A stretch of DNA of 64,000 bases from Cladochytrium replicatum (taxonomy: Eukaryota > Chytridiomycota > Chytridiomycetes > Cladochytriales > Cladochytriaceae): NCBI GenBank assembly GCA_025526935.1, contig JAHLKD010000071.1, forward strand, positions 124,001 to 188,000. The letters run 5' to 3'. Numbering within the stretch: the first letter of the stretch is position 1; the number at the start of each line of letters is the position of its first letter. Shown one piece after another: positions 11,040 through 23,220 of this stretch. The notes beneath the pieces were generated by a model. The model made no database searches. It worked only from the letters and a program-made list of their open reading frames with translations, and had not been told where the DNA came from. Both the position numbers and the translations under genes were made by a program.

Positions 11040-12699
11040 ATGTCGCTAGGCCATTGTTTACCAGGATCATTTTCCATGCCAACTGTTCTGGGGTGCCAAT
11101 TCATATCACTTCAAGCAAGCCTTGTAACCGAATACACCAACTACGTGTTTGCTTTGCGTTGGTCCCAGCCAGACGTCTACGTCTTCAATGCTACTTTCTG
11201 CAACGTTACTGTCTCTTACACACACCCCGGTCAAGATGACAGGATCACGATTGAAGCATGGCTTCCTGAGCTGGACAAGTGGAATGGACGGTTTCAAGCA
11301 CAAGGCGGTTCCGGTTGGAGTGCGGGTCGCACGTACCTGAGTTATCAGGGCATGGCCGGCGCAATGGGAGACGGTTACGCAACAGCGACAACCGACGCTG
11401 GTGTTCCTTCTCCGGATATTGCGGGCAACCCTGGCCAGTGGGGTCTGATCAGTAACGGTAACACCAACTTGTTTGCTTTGCAGAACTTTGGCTCGATCGC
11501 TTATGGCGAAGAGGTAAGTTTCAAGCTTTTTGGTGTGTGCTATATTCCATCTTTAACTTGCCGATCCAGGCTCTGATCGCCAAGCAACTTATGAAAAGCT
11601 ACTATGGCTCCGGGCCCATATACTCATACTGGAACGGTTGCTCACAGGGTGGTCGACAAGGCCTCATGATCGCCCAGCGGTACCCAGATGCATACGACGG
11701 GATCATCGCGGCTGCTCCCGCGGTTTACTTCGATCTCCAGAACCAGGTCACAAGCTGGCCAGGCTTCTACATGCAGCAAACTGGACAGTTCCCTTTCCCT
11801 TGCGAGCTTCGAGAGTTGACCAACTTGGCAGTGAAAGCGTGCGACAAGCTGGACGGAATTGAGGACGGGCTCATTGGCGACACAGTTGCCTGTGCAGCTG
11901 TTTTCAACCCCTTTAAAAAAATTGGGACTTCATTCAACTGCACAGACACCAACACTTTGAAACGGATCTCTTACGCCGCGGCGGCGGTTGCGAACGCGTC
12001 ATGGTCGGGACCGCGGTCTGCAGAAGGTCAATTCAGTTGGTTCGGGCCGGACATTGGACATGATTTGGCCGCATATACCGGAGTGACATGCTCGAATGGA
12101 ACATGTGCGGGTCCAGGCTACTCCGTTACGACTTTAGTCGACTATCTCACGGTCTCAAAGGATGCAACCAATCCGAAGCTCAGTTACACTTGGAAGGAGT
12201 ACGATCATGTTTGGCGCTCGTTCAGCCAGCAATACGCGTCCCTCATCCGCTCTGCTGACGCTGATCTGCGGCCGTTCCGCGATTCTGGTGGAAAGATCAT
12301 AACGTTTCACGGCACAGTCAGTATGCACATAGTATACAGTGTCCACATAACTCAAGTAGATTTTTGTGTTAGGCGGACGAAGTGGTACCGGGGAAGGCAA
12401 CCCTGTATTACTGGACGCAAGTCGCCGCCACTACCCCAAACATCCAAAATTTCTACAAGTACTACCAAGTTCCTGGTCTCAATCACTGCTTTGGCGGAAA
12501 GAGCGGACAGCCTACTTCTATCTTTGATCAGCTTCGAGCTTGGGTTGAGAACGGGACCGTCCCAGACAGCTCGCCCGTTACCGTAACACTACCAAACGGC
12601 ACGACAGTAACGGAGGCAATCTGCCCGTTCCCCAAAAAGGCGGTTCGACGACCAGGGAGCAACGGCTCCAAAGTACCGGGATGGGTTTGCCTTGGTTAG
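11040..12699 (+). CDS. Tannase/feruloyl esterase family protein (three exons)
   Basis: Exons 11040-11513, 11570-12316 and 12373-12699 join in phase 0 and encode 515 aa. The family (PF07519) hydrolyses ester bonds in gallate or hydroxycinnamate esters from plant material and is normally secreted. The nucleophile motif GCSQGG is in exon 2. The Asp lies in HGTADEVVP, formed across intron 2, and the His in GLNHCFGG. Neighbouring Cys residues at the Ser and His sites match the family's CS-D-HC arrangement, in which the catalytic Ser and His are held together by a disulfide. Many N-glycosylation sequons (for example NATF, NGTT) fit secretion. The annotated start is just before the mature-like CLPGSF, and no signal peptide is visible, so a short upstream exon may be missing. 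The substrate cannot be told from sequence. Confidence 0.9.
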
Positions 12700-13489
12700 C
12701 ATGTTTGTGCTTATGATATTCGCCGAGTGCATTATTTGTTCTGAAAGTCGAGTATTGGTGACTCTATGTAAAGTTTTTTGATGTGTATGTAATAAAAGTA
12801 GTTCGCTGGTAGCCTTTGGGCAGCCATTGACAAAGAGTGATAAATGTTGTCATAATCATTTCCTCGTCCACTATAATACCAATATAATGTACCACCAACA
12901 GAATAAAATCAGGTGAATATTTGAAAGCAGCGGAATTCGTTGGCGTTGGGCCAGACGCTGTCCAATGTGTTTTAAAATTGGTGCGAGTTGAATTAATGCC
13001 ACGAACCTAATTGGTAGTTGAATCAGATTAGTATGTAACTGAATAGAATGAAATCTTTGGCTTACTTGATTAACAGGCTGCAGCTAGGCTGGAAGACGTA
13101 TCGCAGCGTATGAAGCTTGCTCTATTTTTTGGAAAACTTCACTGCATGTGTTATTATTATCAACAAACCACATTCATAATTAAGCTGCATACCTTCGTAA
13201 TGTGTAAGAAGGTAGTCCTCTGTGGTTAACGTGTTAATCGATCCTGTCAGGAGGGAGGAACTGGATAATGCGGACTGACATCAGTTCAAAACAAACAATT
13301 CTTCGGCTTCATAAGTTCCATTAATCATTTCAAAAATTTTCCTTGCAAATGTATCCTTACTGATACGCTAGGCGGTGCTATATAGTTCAGGACAGGTTCT
13401 CTATGCGCTAACGTTCGACCCTTAGTGCTCATCCAGACCTAACATTCAAATTTTAGCATCACAGTAACACACTCAGTGTTACAGGTACT
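12700..13489. other. Intergenic region downstream of tannase
   Basis: AT-rich sequence with no convincing coding frame. AATAAA-like signals lie just past the tannase stop (for example AATAAA at about 12790). No other feature recognised. Confidence 0.4.
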
Positions 13490-13900
13490 ACCTAATGAAA
13501 TAGCGATACACAGAGCCACCCCTTGATCAACTTTCCGCTCGGAATCGCACACCGCGCCACGCGTACCATTTGGAGAGAAACCATTGTAGTGGTAAGCCTC
13601 ATCTGTTTCAAGCCAAACTCAACTGTTAAGTTGCGGAGGCGTCCTGCTTCTGAGTCCCAAACGCATGTAAGCGGAGGGCAATATGGATAGCATAGTACCA
13701 TAGTGGTCCTGCGGTGACACAGTGGTCTTTGCAAGCGACGCAGCTAAGTGTTCATGCTGATCATGCAAGCGACGCAGCTAAGTGTTCATGCTGATCATCT
13801 ACACAAGCTGAACCAGGGCTCGTCTCCAGGCACTCCAGTGTGTTCATCCGAAATGGATCTGTGATCCGGACGAACACGTTTCTGTAGCACGTGGGCTTTA
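13490..13900 (-). repeat. Dispersed repeat, inverted partner of 21085-21420
   Basis: On the minus strand this interval aligns closely with plus-strand 21085-21420. Shared blocks include the hairpin GGATCACAGATCC, GCCTGGAGACGAGCCCTGG, CTTAGCTGCGTCGCTTGC and CGCCTCCGCAACTTA. This copy also has a tandem duplication of about 34 bp at roughly 13731-13798 that the other copy lacks. No transposase is present. It may be a MITE-like or solo repeat; its family is unknown. Confidence 0.75.
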
Positions 13901-14311
13901 TGTGTGAACTTTGAAGAAATGCAAGTGACTTTGAGGGTTCAGTATTGGTGTTTATTGTTATGTATGGGTTCCTTTTTCAATAGGGGTGGTCATCCTTCTT
14001 CGCTCATAGGCAAATATATTCATCTATATATCTGTCAAATAATATGGTAATTAATTAATGAGATCTTAGAGCCAAAAGCGAAGCTTGGTTATCGATCAGG
14101 TTTATTTGTTGGTGTAGCTGTTCCTCAAGTACCCTTCGTGCACTCGTTCACTCATGGTGATCCGTTGTTCCGCAAGTCATCCCCAGCCAACCACACAACC
14201 CACGCGATTCTTTTGCTTCCAAATTTGTGCTCAATTTGGAAAAATTTTCGCACGCATAAAACTACACATCAAGCCCCTTGATCATCCCTTCACGCCGAAA
14301 GCAAGCTGACA
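13901..14311. other. Intergenic region upstream of the phosphoesterase gene
   Basis: Nothing recognised except the presumptive 5' region of the next gene; no clear TATA element was assigned. Confidence 0.3.
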
Positions 14312-15633
14312 ATGCGCTCCGTGCTCGCAATCTTCCTTCTCGCCGCCTCATCCAACATCGGCGTGAGCGCTGCATGGTGCGGATTTCTTAGTGGAGTTTA
14401 CCTTGCTTGTCGCTGACCATTACCATGGCACAAGCCGCCCCTTCAAGAACTTGATGACAATCGTTCTCGAGAACGAAGATGCGAGCAATGTGTTGGCTGA
14501 TCCTTATATCGGTGAGCTTTCAGCTATTCTCAAAAGCCATCCATGGTCTCACAGATGTGTCAATAGGCAAGACTTTGCCGGCCAAGGGTTACTTGCTGAC
14601 CAACTCATTCGGAGTTGCTCACCCTTCGCAGGTAAGAGCGTACTGCCATTAATGTTATCTCGATTCTGATTTCAATTCCCTTTGTTTTGTTAGCCAAACT
14701 ACATTGCTTCCATTGCAGGCGACACTCTTGGGTGCGATGATTCCTCCAAATACCGGCAATAAATCTCATCCAAATCCTTGCTTCAGAGTTTCCGGCGACT
14801 CCAACGTCAACCTTGCCCAGGTTAGTTAACCTTCACCATGCTCTCATAAACCACAAGCTCTCATAAACCGCATCTGACTCACAAAATAGACCAACATTGT
14901 TGATCTTCTCGAGGCAAAGAAGTTTACGTGGAAGAGCTACCAGGAGAACTACCCCTCTGCAGGCTGCAACACCGCTGCGACCTACGGCGGCTCCGGCAAA
15001 TACGCCCGCAAGCACAACCCCTTCATCTCGTTCAAGAACATCCAGAACAACGCGACCCGTTGCGCAAACATTGTCCCCAACTCCCAGCTCGACATCGACG
15101 CTGCGGCAGGAAAGCTCCCGGACTACATGTACTATACCCCCAACCTTATGAACGACGGTAAAAAGAAAGACTTCATTCCGGCAAACTGTGTTGGGTTCTG
15201 ATTGAGTATATTAGGTCACGACACCACACTGCAGTACTCTTCGAACTGGTTGAAGGGTTTCCTTGAGCCCAAGCTCGCCGATCCCGCTTATGCAAACGTA
15301 CTGTATTTCTCGCCAGACATGCGGGCTTCATGTCTCAACCTCACCTACTTTAGACTTTGTTCTACATCACGTACGACGAGAGCGAATGCTTCCTCTTCTG
15401 CCAAAACAAGATCTGTAAGCCATAAAATGCTCCTTTGCTTTTGTGAAACCCTGAAACTTTGCTGTTTTACAGATTCCATTTTGGTCGGGAAGGGAATCAA
15501 GGGTGCCGGTCTCACCGACAACACCAAGTACGACCACTACTCGTTCCTTGCCACCTGGGAGAAGGCATTCGACATCGGCAACCTGGGTCGCAAGGACGCC
15601 TCGGCCACCACCGTGCCGTTGGCTACGTGCTGA
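14312..15633 (+). CDS. Secreted acid phosphatase-like phosphoesterase (nine exons)
   Basis: Exons 14312-14376, 14435-14511, 14567-14631, 14694-14731, 14787-14820, 14890-15157, 15215-15297, 15354-15414 and 15473-15633 join in frame with GT/AG borders. The first 20 residues (MRSVLAIFLLAASSNIGVSA) form a signal peptide. The mature part shows the hallmarks of the PF04185 phosphoesterase family: VLENEDASNVL, SFGVAHPSQPNYIASIAGDT, SYQENYPSAGC, ARKHNPFISF, TPNLMNDGHDT and YITYDESE. Fungal members are secreted acid phosphatases. The HPSQPN, NDGHD and TYDE motifs include metal and catalytic positions of the alkaline-phosphatase fold. Short coding exons of 34-83 nt are striking next to the single-exon genes nearby. 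The gene converges with the TBC gene, stops about 220 bp apart. Confidence 0.9.
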
Positions 15634-15850
15634 TTTTTGCAGGAGCTCAGTTCAGTAGTATCACCTTTCTTACGACCTCATTTGTCCCTCATAGTTTTTC
15701 GAGTTCATTGTGATTGTTGCAACAAACTAGTCCAAAATGGCTCTATGCATGGCTAAAATATACAGTCATCTATATCTCAAACATCTCAATCCTTTTCATT
15801 TCACGAGCAAGCCTTGTTTATTGCACAACAGAACAACCAAAAAGAATATT

Positions 15851-18800
15851 TCATTCTCGCCTCTCCAACAACCCCGCAAGCTCCCACAACTCCTCCTCGC
15901 TCAAATCAACCCTCACCACGTCCTCCTCCTCCGTCCTCCCATCCTCCTTCGTTAACCGAACTCGAATCTCAACCTCGTCCGGACTCCGCGGTGGCAACAT
16001 CGGCGCAGCGCCACCAACAAGGAAATCATCTCCCTCCTCCGCTTCCTCCTTAGTCAAGAGCCTCGCCCCGCCGCCGTCGTCACTGTGCATCGGAAGCGTG
16101 AGGTCGACACCGTGCAGCACATCGACATGAAGACGTTTCCGCGCGGTCTGTGCGAACCGGTCGCGGAAGACGTAGAAAAGCAGTTCGGAGCGCGGGAGGA
16201 TCTGGTCGAGCTGGATCTTGTTTGACAAGTCGTTGATGTACTAAGAGATGTGTGAGTAGCGGTTCTCAAATAATCGAGAGGGATACTGCTAAAGCAATGC
16301 GATAGCTTCTACGATGAAACTCACCTTGATGGTCTCGTCGAATGCCTGGCAGTTACCGATGAGCTGTCGTCGGTGCTGGTTCAAGATCGCGAGGGCGACG
16401 AAGAGGTGGAGGTGCTTGGTGAAGGGACAGGCCCAGAGGACTTCCCAGAGCCGCATCGCGTCTTGGTAATCAAACTCGCGCTTGAACAGGATCAGGAGCC
16501 ATCGGAAACAGCAGAACATATTCACCGAATCCGTTTGTTCTTTGCAAAGTGTGTATGAGCGAAAATAATAAAGAAACTGCCATCGCATTGCAATTTACCC
16601 ATGTGGGAGTACAGTGGCGGATCGATGAACTTGATCAGCAGCTCGAGAAGCTTCAACTGGTTTCGCATGCCGCTCTGATCTCGGTAAAAGTTGTATTTCT
16701 AAAACCAATCCATCCTAGTTAAGGTACGAAAAACAAAAGCTTCTGTCCGACTTACCATGAATGACATGAACCCAACGAAACACCAGAAACTATCCACTTC
16801 ATTCTGCATCACCGCCAAAATCGGCGCAAGCAAATCATTCATTCCCTGCACATACCCTACAGAAATCAAAGTTAAATTTAGCACCGGAATCATATCTTTC
16901 TCCCTACGACTCACCAAGCTCAAAATTGTACAACGTATATGTGAGCAACACGTCCCGGAGCATACTCAAGTTCGGGCTCAACCCTACAACCTCCGTGGTC
17001 GCCCCAGCACTTCCATCCCCCTCGGGGGGCCTAACATCCAAATCACTCTCTCGCGGCGGAACAGGTCTTCCTCTACTATCCGTCGCCCCACTCTTTAGGT
17101 TCGGAACGCTGTCCGCTCCACTAAAGAACGGAACCGTTCGATCAGTTCGAACCACGTCCTTCTCTACATCCAAATGTGAGTCAAAAGATTACACCGCGTT
17201 TTGAATATCATAAAACACACCAACGCGATATTTCCTGTCCTTGATTTTGGACACGACATCCGAATCTTCACGCTCGTCGCCGGCTTGGCTTGGTCCCGTC
17301 GGCGGTGCGCCGTCAACTCCGGGCACAGCGCTCTCCGCAGAATTGTCGGCCCCTGCCAAGATGGACATCCAGTGTAACTTTATGCTGTGATACTCTTTGC
17401 TGGAAATGCATAATGTTTACGCTCAGGGAATAAAACGTCGAAAATTGAAGGTGCAAACCTCTTTGCCTCCATGATCGCAACTCGCTCCGCGTCCGTGCTT
17501 GACCATGGATACACACCAAGCAAGTACTTCCACACGTCCGGTCGGATATCGTTCTCCACGCCCTATCAGAACCAGCAATTAATCCAAACGCGCTGCAATG
17601 TGGACACACAGCGGAATTATTTACCGAGAGAAACACAAGTTCTTGGAGCTCTTCGCGGGACTTTGTGAGGCGTCCCTGGGAATCATACATCCCAATCCAC
17701 TCCTCGGCCGTGATCGCATCTTTCCGTCTTCGACTAGTCCTTTCTTTCTAGAAATGGACAGCAGTGAGCATACACATTGAGAACTTCTCATAAAGCATAC
17801 GGTAAGGCTCTCGAAATCGCAGCTTGTGTCGATCAACTTTGGCACAACCGGAGTCGATGGAGACGGTTGACTACCCGTTGCGGTATTGATCCGGCCAGGT
17901 CTTTGTTGTCGTCTCCGGTTCAAGTCGTCCGAGTACGCCGTGATATAATGAGCCGCAGAGTCGTATTCGTTGATGAGCGCCTCGGTTTCAGAATTTAAGA
18001 TCAGTGATCGCACGCCGGCAGGGATAAGGGGTAAGATGGGGCGTGCAAGTGGGTGTTCCAAAACTTGCGCTGTAAACATATAGATCCTTCAGTATTACAC
18101 TGAGCGTTTCGAATCCTCTCGTTTTCTCACCAGTTCGCTCCTGGGCCATCTTGGTCACTTTTGAGAATCTCTCCATGGTGTTCCACATCTCGTCCTTCAC
18201 GCGATTCGTGAGAGGCTCGCCGACGACGCGTTGCATGACTCCGAATCCAATGTCAAACCCCATTGCACCGAGCTTGTAGATTTGGGTGTTTTCGAATCCA
18301 GGTGGAAGTCCAGGCGGCACGCCCTGTCGTCTCGCCACAGAGAGATCCGCGGCGTTCGGAGGGAGCGCTTCGACTATGAATCGCGTCGACGGAGCGTCAT
18401 TGTCCCCTTCGGGACTGCAATGTAAACAAGGTTATCACGAAACGTGGATGGAAAATCGTTTGGATGAATGCCTACCGCTTAAAACCGTATCCTGCCCTGA
18501 AAAACCATGCGCTAAGATCACGTAACACGTCGCCCAAGGCTGGCGCCTTGTTTCCTGAGAGTCCCTCACCAGACGCTTCGAACCACAGATCAGGCAGGCA
18601 GGCGTCATCGGAATACCTCAGGTGGACGGTTAGGCGACACAAGCATGTGGGCTGGGATGTCAAAGACGACACTGAGAGTTCATCCAAAAGGGTAAGAGCT
18701 GAGATGTCCGCAATTGGAGCACGAACAGATTCTGTAAGAGACGGAAGAGGAGTGTGGTGTGGTGAAGGAGACGGTGATCGACCTGAAAAAGGAATTGAAT

Positions 18801-19344
18801 GTTTGAAAATTCAGCTTGGGATCAACACACCTCGAGCAGCCGACGTTTTTGCGACATTTCGGAAGAGCTTGAGTTCGTCCAGGGACATTCGTTGCTTCGG
18901 AACCCAGAACAGGGTTGGATTCAAGAGCGTGGGCGGTGCTCTGAGCGTTGATGACGACGATGAAGGTCTCAAACTCGGTGTGCGTGACCCAGCGCTTCCG
19001 GTTTTCGAGATTGCTGGCGGCACAATTTCGGAGAGGTCTGGTTTTGCAGATGGTTCTGCAGTCAGATCCTTTGGTTCAGATTCATGTGGAAACGGCGGGA
19101 CTGGAAGATCCGGGGAGCGGTCAGGTGCGGGGTACGGATCGTTTGTGGGATCCTCGACCAGACACAGGAATCCGACGAGGGTTTCGGAGTCCGAGACACG
19201 CATGCATACGTTCCCGCGTGCAAAGACCAGTCTCGGGTGCGGCAGAGACGAGGCAGCGGCGGCATTGGAATCGGCAAGCGACAAATCAGACAGGGGAAGG
19301 TCGACGCTCATGGAGCTGTTTAAGTTTGCTAGAACACAGAACAC
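15851..19344 (-). CDS. TBC-domain Rab GTPase-activating protein, GYP7/TBC1D15 type
   Basis: Multi-exon gene that would accelerate GTP hydrolysis by a Rab (yeast Gyp7 acts on Ypt7). The N-terminal GYP7-type domain starts after MSVDL (ATG at 19309-19311, or an in-frame ATG at 19342-19344). It includes RLVFARGNVCM, FWVPKQRMSLDEL and LTVHLRYSDD (18472-18790). Residues around 18070-18420 carry MGFDIGFGVMQRVVGEP and the RPILPLIPAGVRSLILNS segment follows. The TBC domain begins with EEWIGMYDSQGRL and GVENDIRPDVWKYLLG (about 17490-17565). It contains the arginine finger VEKDVVRTDR (about 17138-17170) and the glutamine finger YVQGMND (about 16835-16857). Both finger residues are intact, so catalysis is expected. 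RLWEVLWACPFTKHLHLFVA follows near 16400-16470. The C-terminus (15851-16228) has an acidic disordered insert. Confidence 0.87.
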
Positions 19345-19449
19345 TAAGCCACAGAACCGTGGTCATTAAGCCACACACACAGGGAAACCCTTGGTTGGGC
19401 CAACCAGTTTCAAGGGTCAGCGAACTCTTTAATTACAGCATATGGCATT

Positions 19450-20943
<1,494 letters not shown>

Positions 20944-21084
20944 TTCAAATCACAGTCGAACCAAGCAGCCAGAAATATTACCCAACACCCCACGGCATCC
21001 CAACTCCAAAACTAATCCGAAAATTACATCATTCTTTGTGGCTTGAAGATTTGAAATTTTCACATCACGACCCCGCGCCACACG

Positions 21085-21420
21085 CTAGTTCCCCGGATCA
21101 CAGATCCGTCGGATGAACACACTGTGCTGCCCACCGATCGCCTGGAGACGAGCCCTGGTTCAGCTTGTGTAGATGATCAGCATGACCACTTAGCTGCGTC
21201 GCTTGCAAAGACCACTGTGTCACCGCATGACCACTATGGTGCTATGCTGTGCAAATTGCCATCAGTTTCAGTTCGTTTGGGACTCAGAAGCAGGACGCCT
21301 CCGCAACTTAGCAGTTGAGTTTGGCTTGAAACAGATGGGCTTTACCACTACAATGGTGGTACTTTCTCTCCAAATGGTACACGGGCATGGCGTGCGGGTC
21401 GACAGGAAAGTTGATTGAGG
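21085..21420 (+). repeat. Dispersed repeat, inverted partner of 13490-13900
   Basis: Aligns with the reverse complement of 13490-13900 over about 330 bp, starting at the hairpin GGATCACAGATCC and running through TTTGGGACTCAGAAGCAGGA. The two copies flank 14.0-21.1 kb in opposite orientation. A 71-codon frame in this copy and an 80-codon frame in the other give related peptides, but this reflects sequence identity and not proven coding. Confidence 0.75.
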
Positions 21421-22159
21421 AATGAGATGGAGTTAAAGCATCGTCATTTGCACGAGACGTATAGTACGTGAATAACTTCTTTGGATTCAATTTCTAAGAG
21501 ATGAGTTTTTCAGCTCTGCAGCGATGAACATATGGCCGTGCTCTAAAGGAAAAGTGAACAAACTGGAAGAGGCCGCCGTAAACGATTCTCCTTTCTATAG
21601 GTAAGCTGCACCTGACTTCATTAGTAGTTTCATTAGTTGATCAAATACACTTTCACAGAAGGGATTACAGGAAGAAAAGGGCAACTCCAAATTCTTGTGC
21701 CGATGGAGAGCTGTCCAGTATGTCCTCACTTCGAGTCCAAGTTCACAAAGCGAAGGTATTGAAAGCGAAAAACTAAAGACAATTTACTGCCATCAAACAC
21801 ATGCACATGCTTAAGATTGGAGTTTTCTAGTGCGTGTATCAAGTTCAATGGTCTGTACCAATACTGTGAGGTACTCGCCAGCATAGCAGTTTCAGTATAC
21901 ATTCAACAACGCAGCTCCTCTTTGATCTTCGCTCCGCTAAAACAAAGATGACAGTTCAAACGCACAACCGTCAAATGAGCTAATACGCCTCAGTCAACCG
22001 AGAAATCGAGTCAACCTCACAGCATCGTACATTAAGAGAAATCTGGATATTTAATGTTCGTGCAGCTACTCGATTATGGCTACGTGATACCGGTTTTGGG
22101 ACGATACCTTAGGAAGGTCAATTCAACAACAGATGGAGAGATTTGCAAAGATTTTGGTG
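21421..22159. other. Region with no assigned gene
   Basis: AT-rich sequence containing several possible splice signals but no frame I can link into a protein. Nothing else recognised. Confidence 0.3.
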
Positions 22160-22477
22160 TCACTCGGGAAGAGCTCGCGGAACTACTTCGTTATCACCCA
22201 CTGAGTTCTCGAGTATGGCTTGTTCAAGTTCATTGTTGGACTTGACCACAGCATCTGGAGCAGCATCATTTAAATGAAGAAGAATCAACATCATCAATCT
22301 ATCCTCGGGCGAGGTCACCGCAAATGCCAACTCGATTCGGTGATTCTCAGAGCGAGCCACCTCCATAAACACCTTGGAACCCCCAACCAGCATCAGAATA
22401 TCTTGTTCGTGTTTCATAGCAACCGCAACATTGAGTTCCACCAAAGTATTCACCGCACAGAAATCCGCAATATTCAC
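22160..22477 (-). CDS. Possible exon of an unidentified gene
   Basis: A 105-codon frame with a balanced, globular-looking composition (NIADFCAVNTLVELNVAVAM near its start, then PEDRLMMLILLHLNDAAP). It lacks the low-complexity look of chance frames. A TTTGTAG acceptor-like signal precedes it, so the true start may lie in an upstream exon. I cannot assign a family. An in-frame stop closes it at 22160. It may be a gene remnant or a small protein. Confidence 0.35.
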   Translation of the reverse strand: MNIADFCAVNTLVELNVAVAMKHEQDILMLVGGSKVFMEVARSENHRIELAFAVTSPEDRLMMLILLHLNDAAPDAVVKSNNELEQAILENSVGDNEVVPRALPE

Positions 22478-23220
22478 CTACAAAGAATCTCACACGAGGA
22501 GATCAAAGGGAATAAAGTGAACTTTAATTGAATATTGTTCGCTGCTTTATTGCCCTCCACACAATCTGCCTATCAGGAGATTGGAACAAACAATAAATCA
22601 GAATTTCAATTGTTTTGTTTGCCATAACACAGTAATTCTACACAATTCTCTCATAAGATCACCGCAACAGCATGAAACGGACATTGGAGGTTATCATAAT
22701 GGATCGATAATACTCGGTTTATCCAGTTACAGTGAAGTCACTATCCCAAGATCGGTCTCGCTTAAGAAAGAATATAAATCGAAGAAGTACCAGATTCAAT
22801 GTAAGAACAGCTCCACAATCTTTAGCACGTCTGCGGGCTACTCTTTCTGCCTGGTACACCGAACCCAATCACTGCTGACTAATTTGTGAGATCAGCAACA
22901 TTAGTACGATCTCCATCGTCTCAGGCAGCATCGTTTCCAATATCTCTCTAACAACAGCAACGCACATACACACATCCATGCATCATAATACATTTGCGAT
23001 TCTCCTCCTGTAGAATTTTCGATCCACAACTGTTCCATAACCCAAAAATCGTCAACTTTGCCGTGCTGCAACTCGTGCGTCGGGCCCTTCCTGTTCCGCA
23101 CTGGCACTGCGCTGACCCAACTGTTATTTCCGCTCGTTCTTTGCCTTGGATCGCTCTCCAAATTTTAGCGGACCCTCAGCCCGTGACTCTTCCACCCAAC
23201 GCAGTGCCAAACACCACCGG
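22478..23220. other. Intergenic region upstream of the arrestin-like gene
   Basis: No supported gene. The region should hold the promoter of the plus-strand gene starting at 23221; no individual element can be assigned with confidence. Confidence 0.3.

Noticed and set aside
18464-19369. 301-codon plus-strand frame
   Set aside because: Antisense to the TBC N-terminal exons, whose minus-strand translation matches the GYP7 family.
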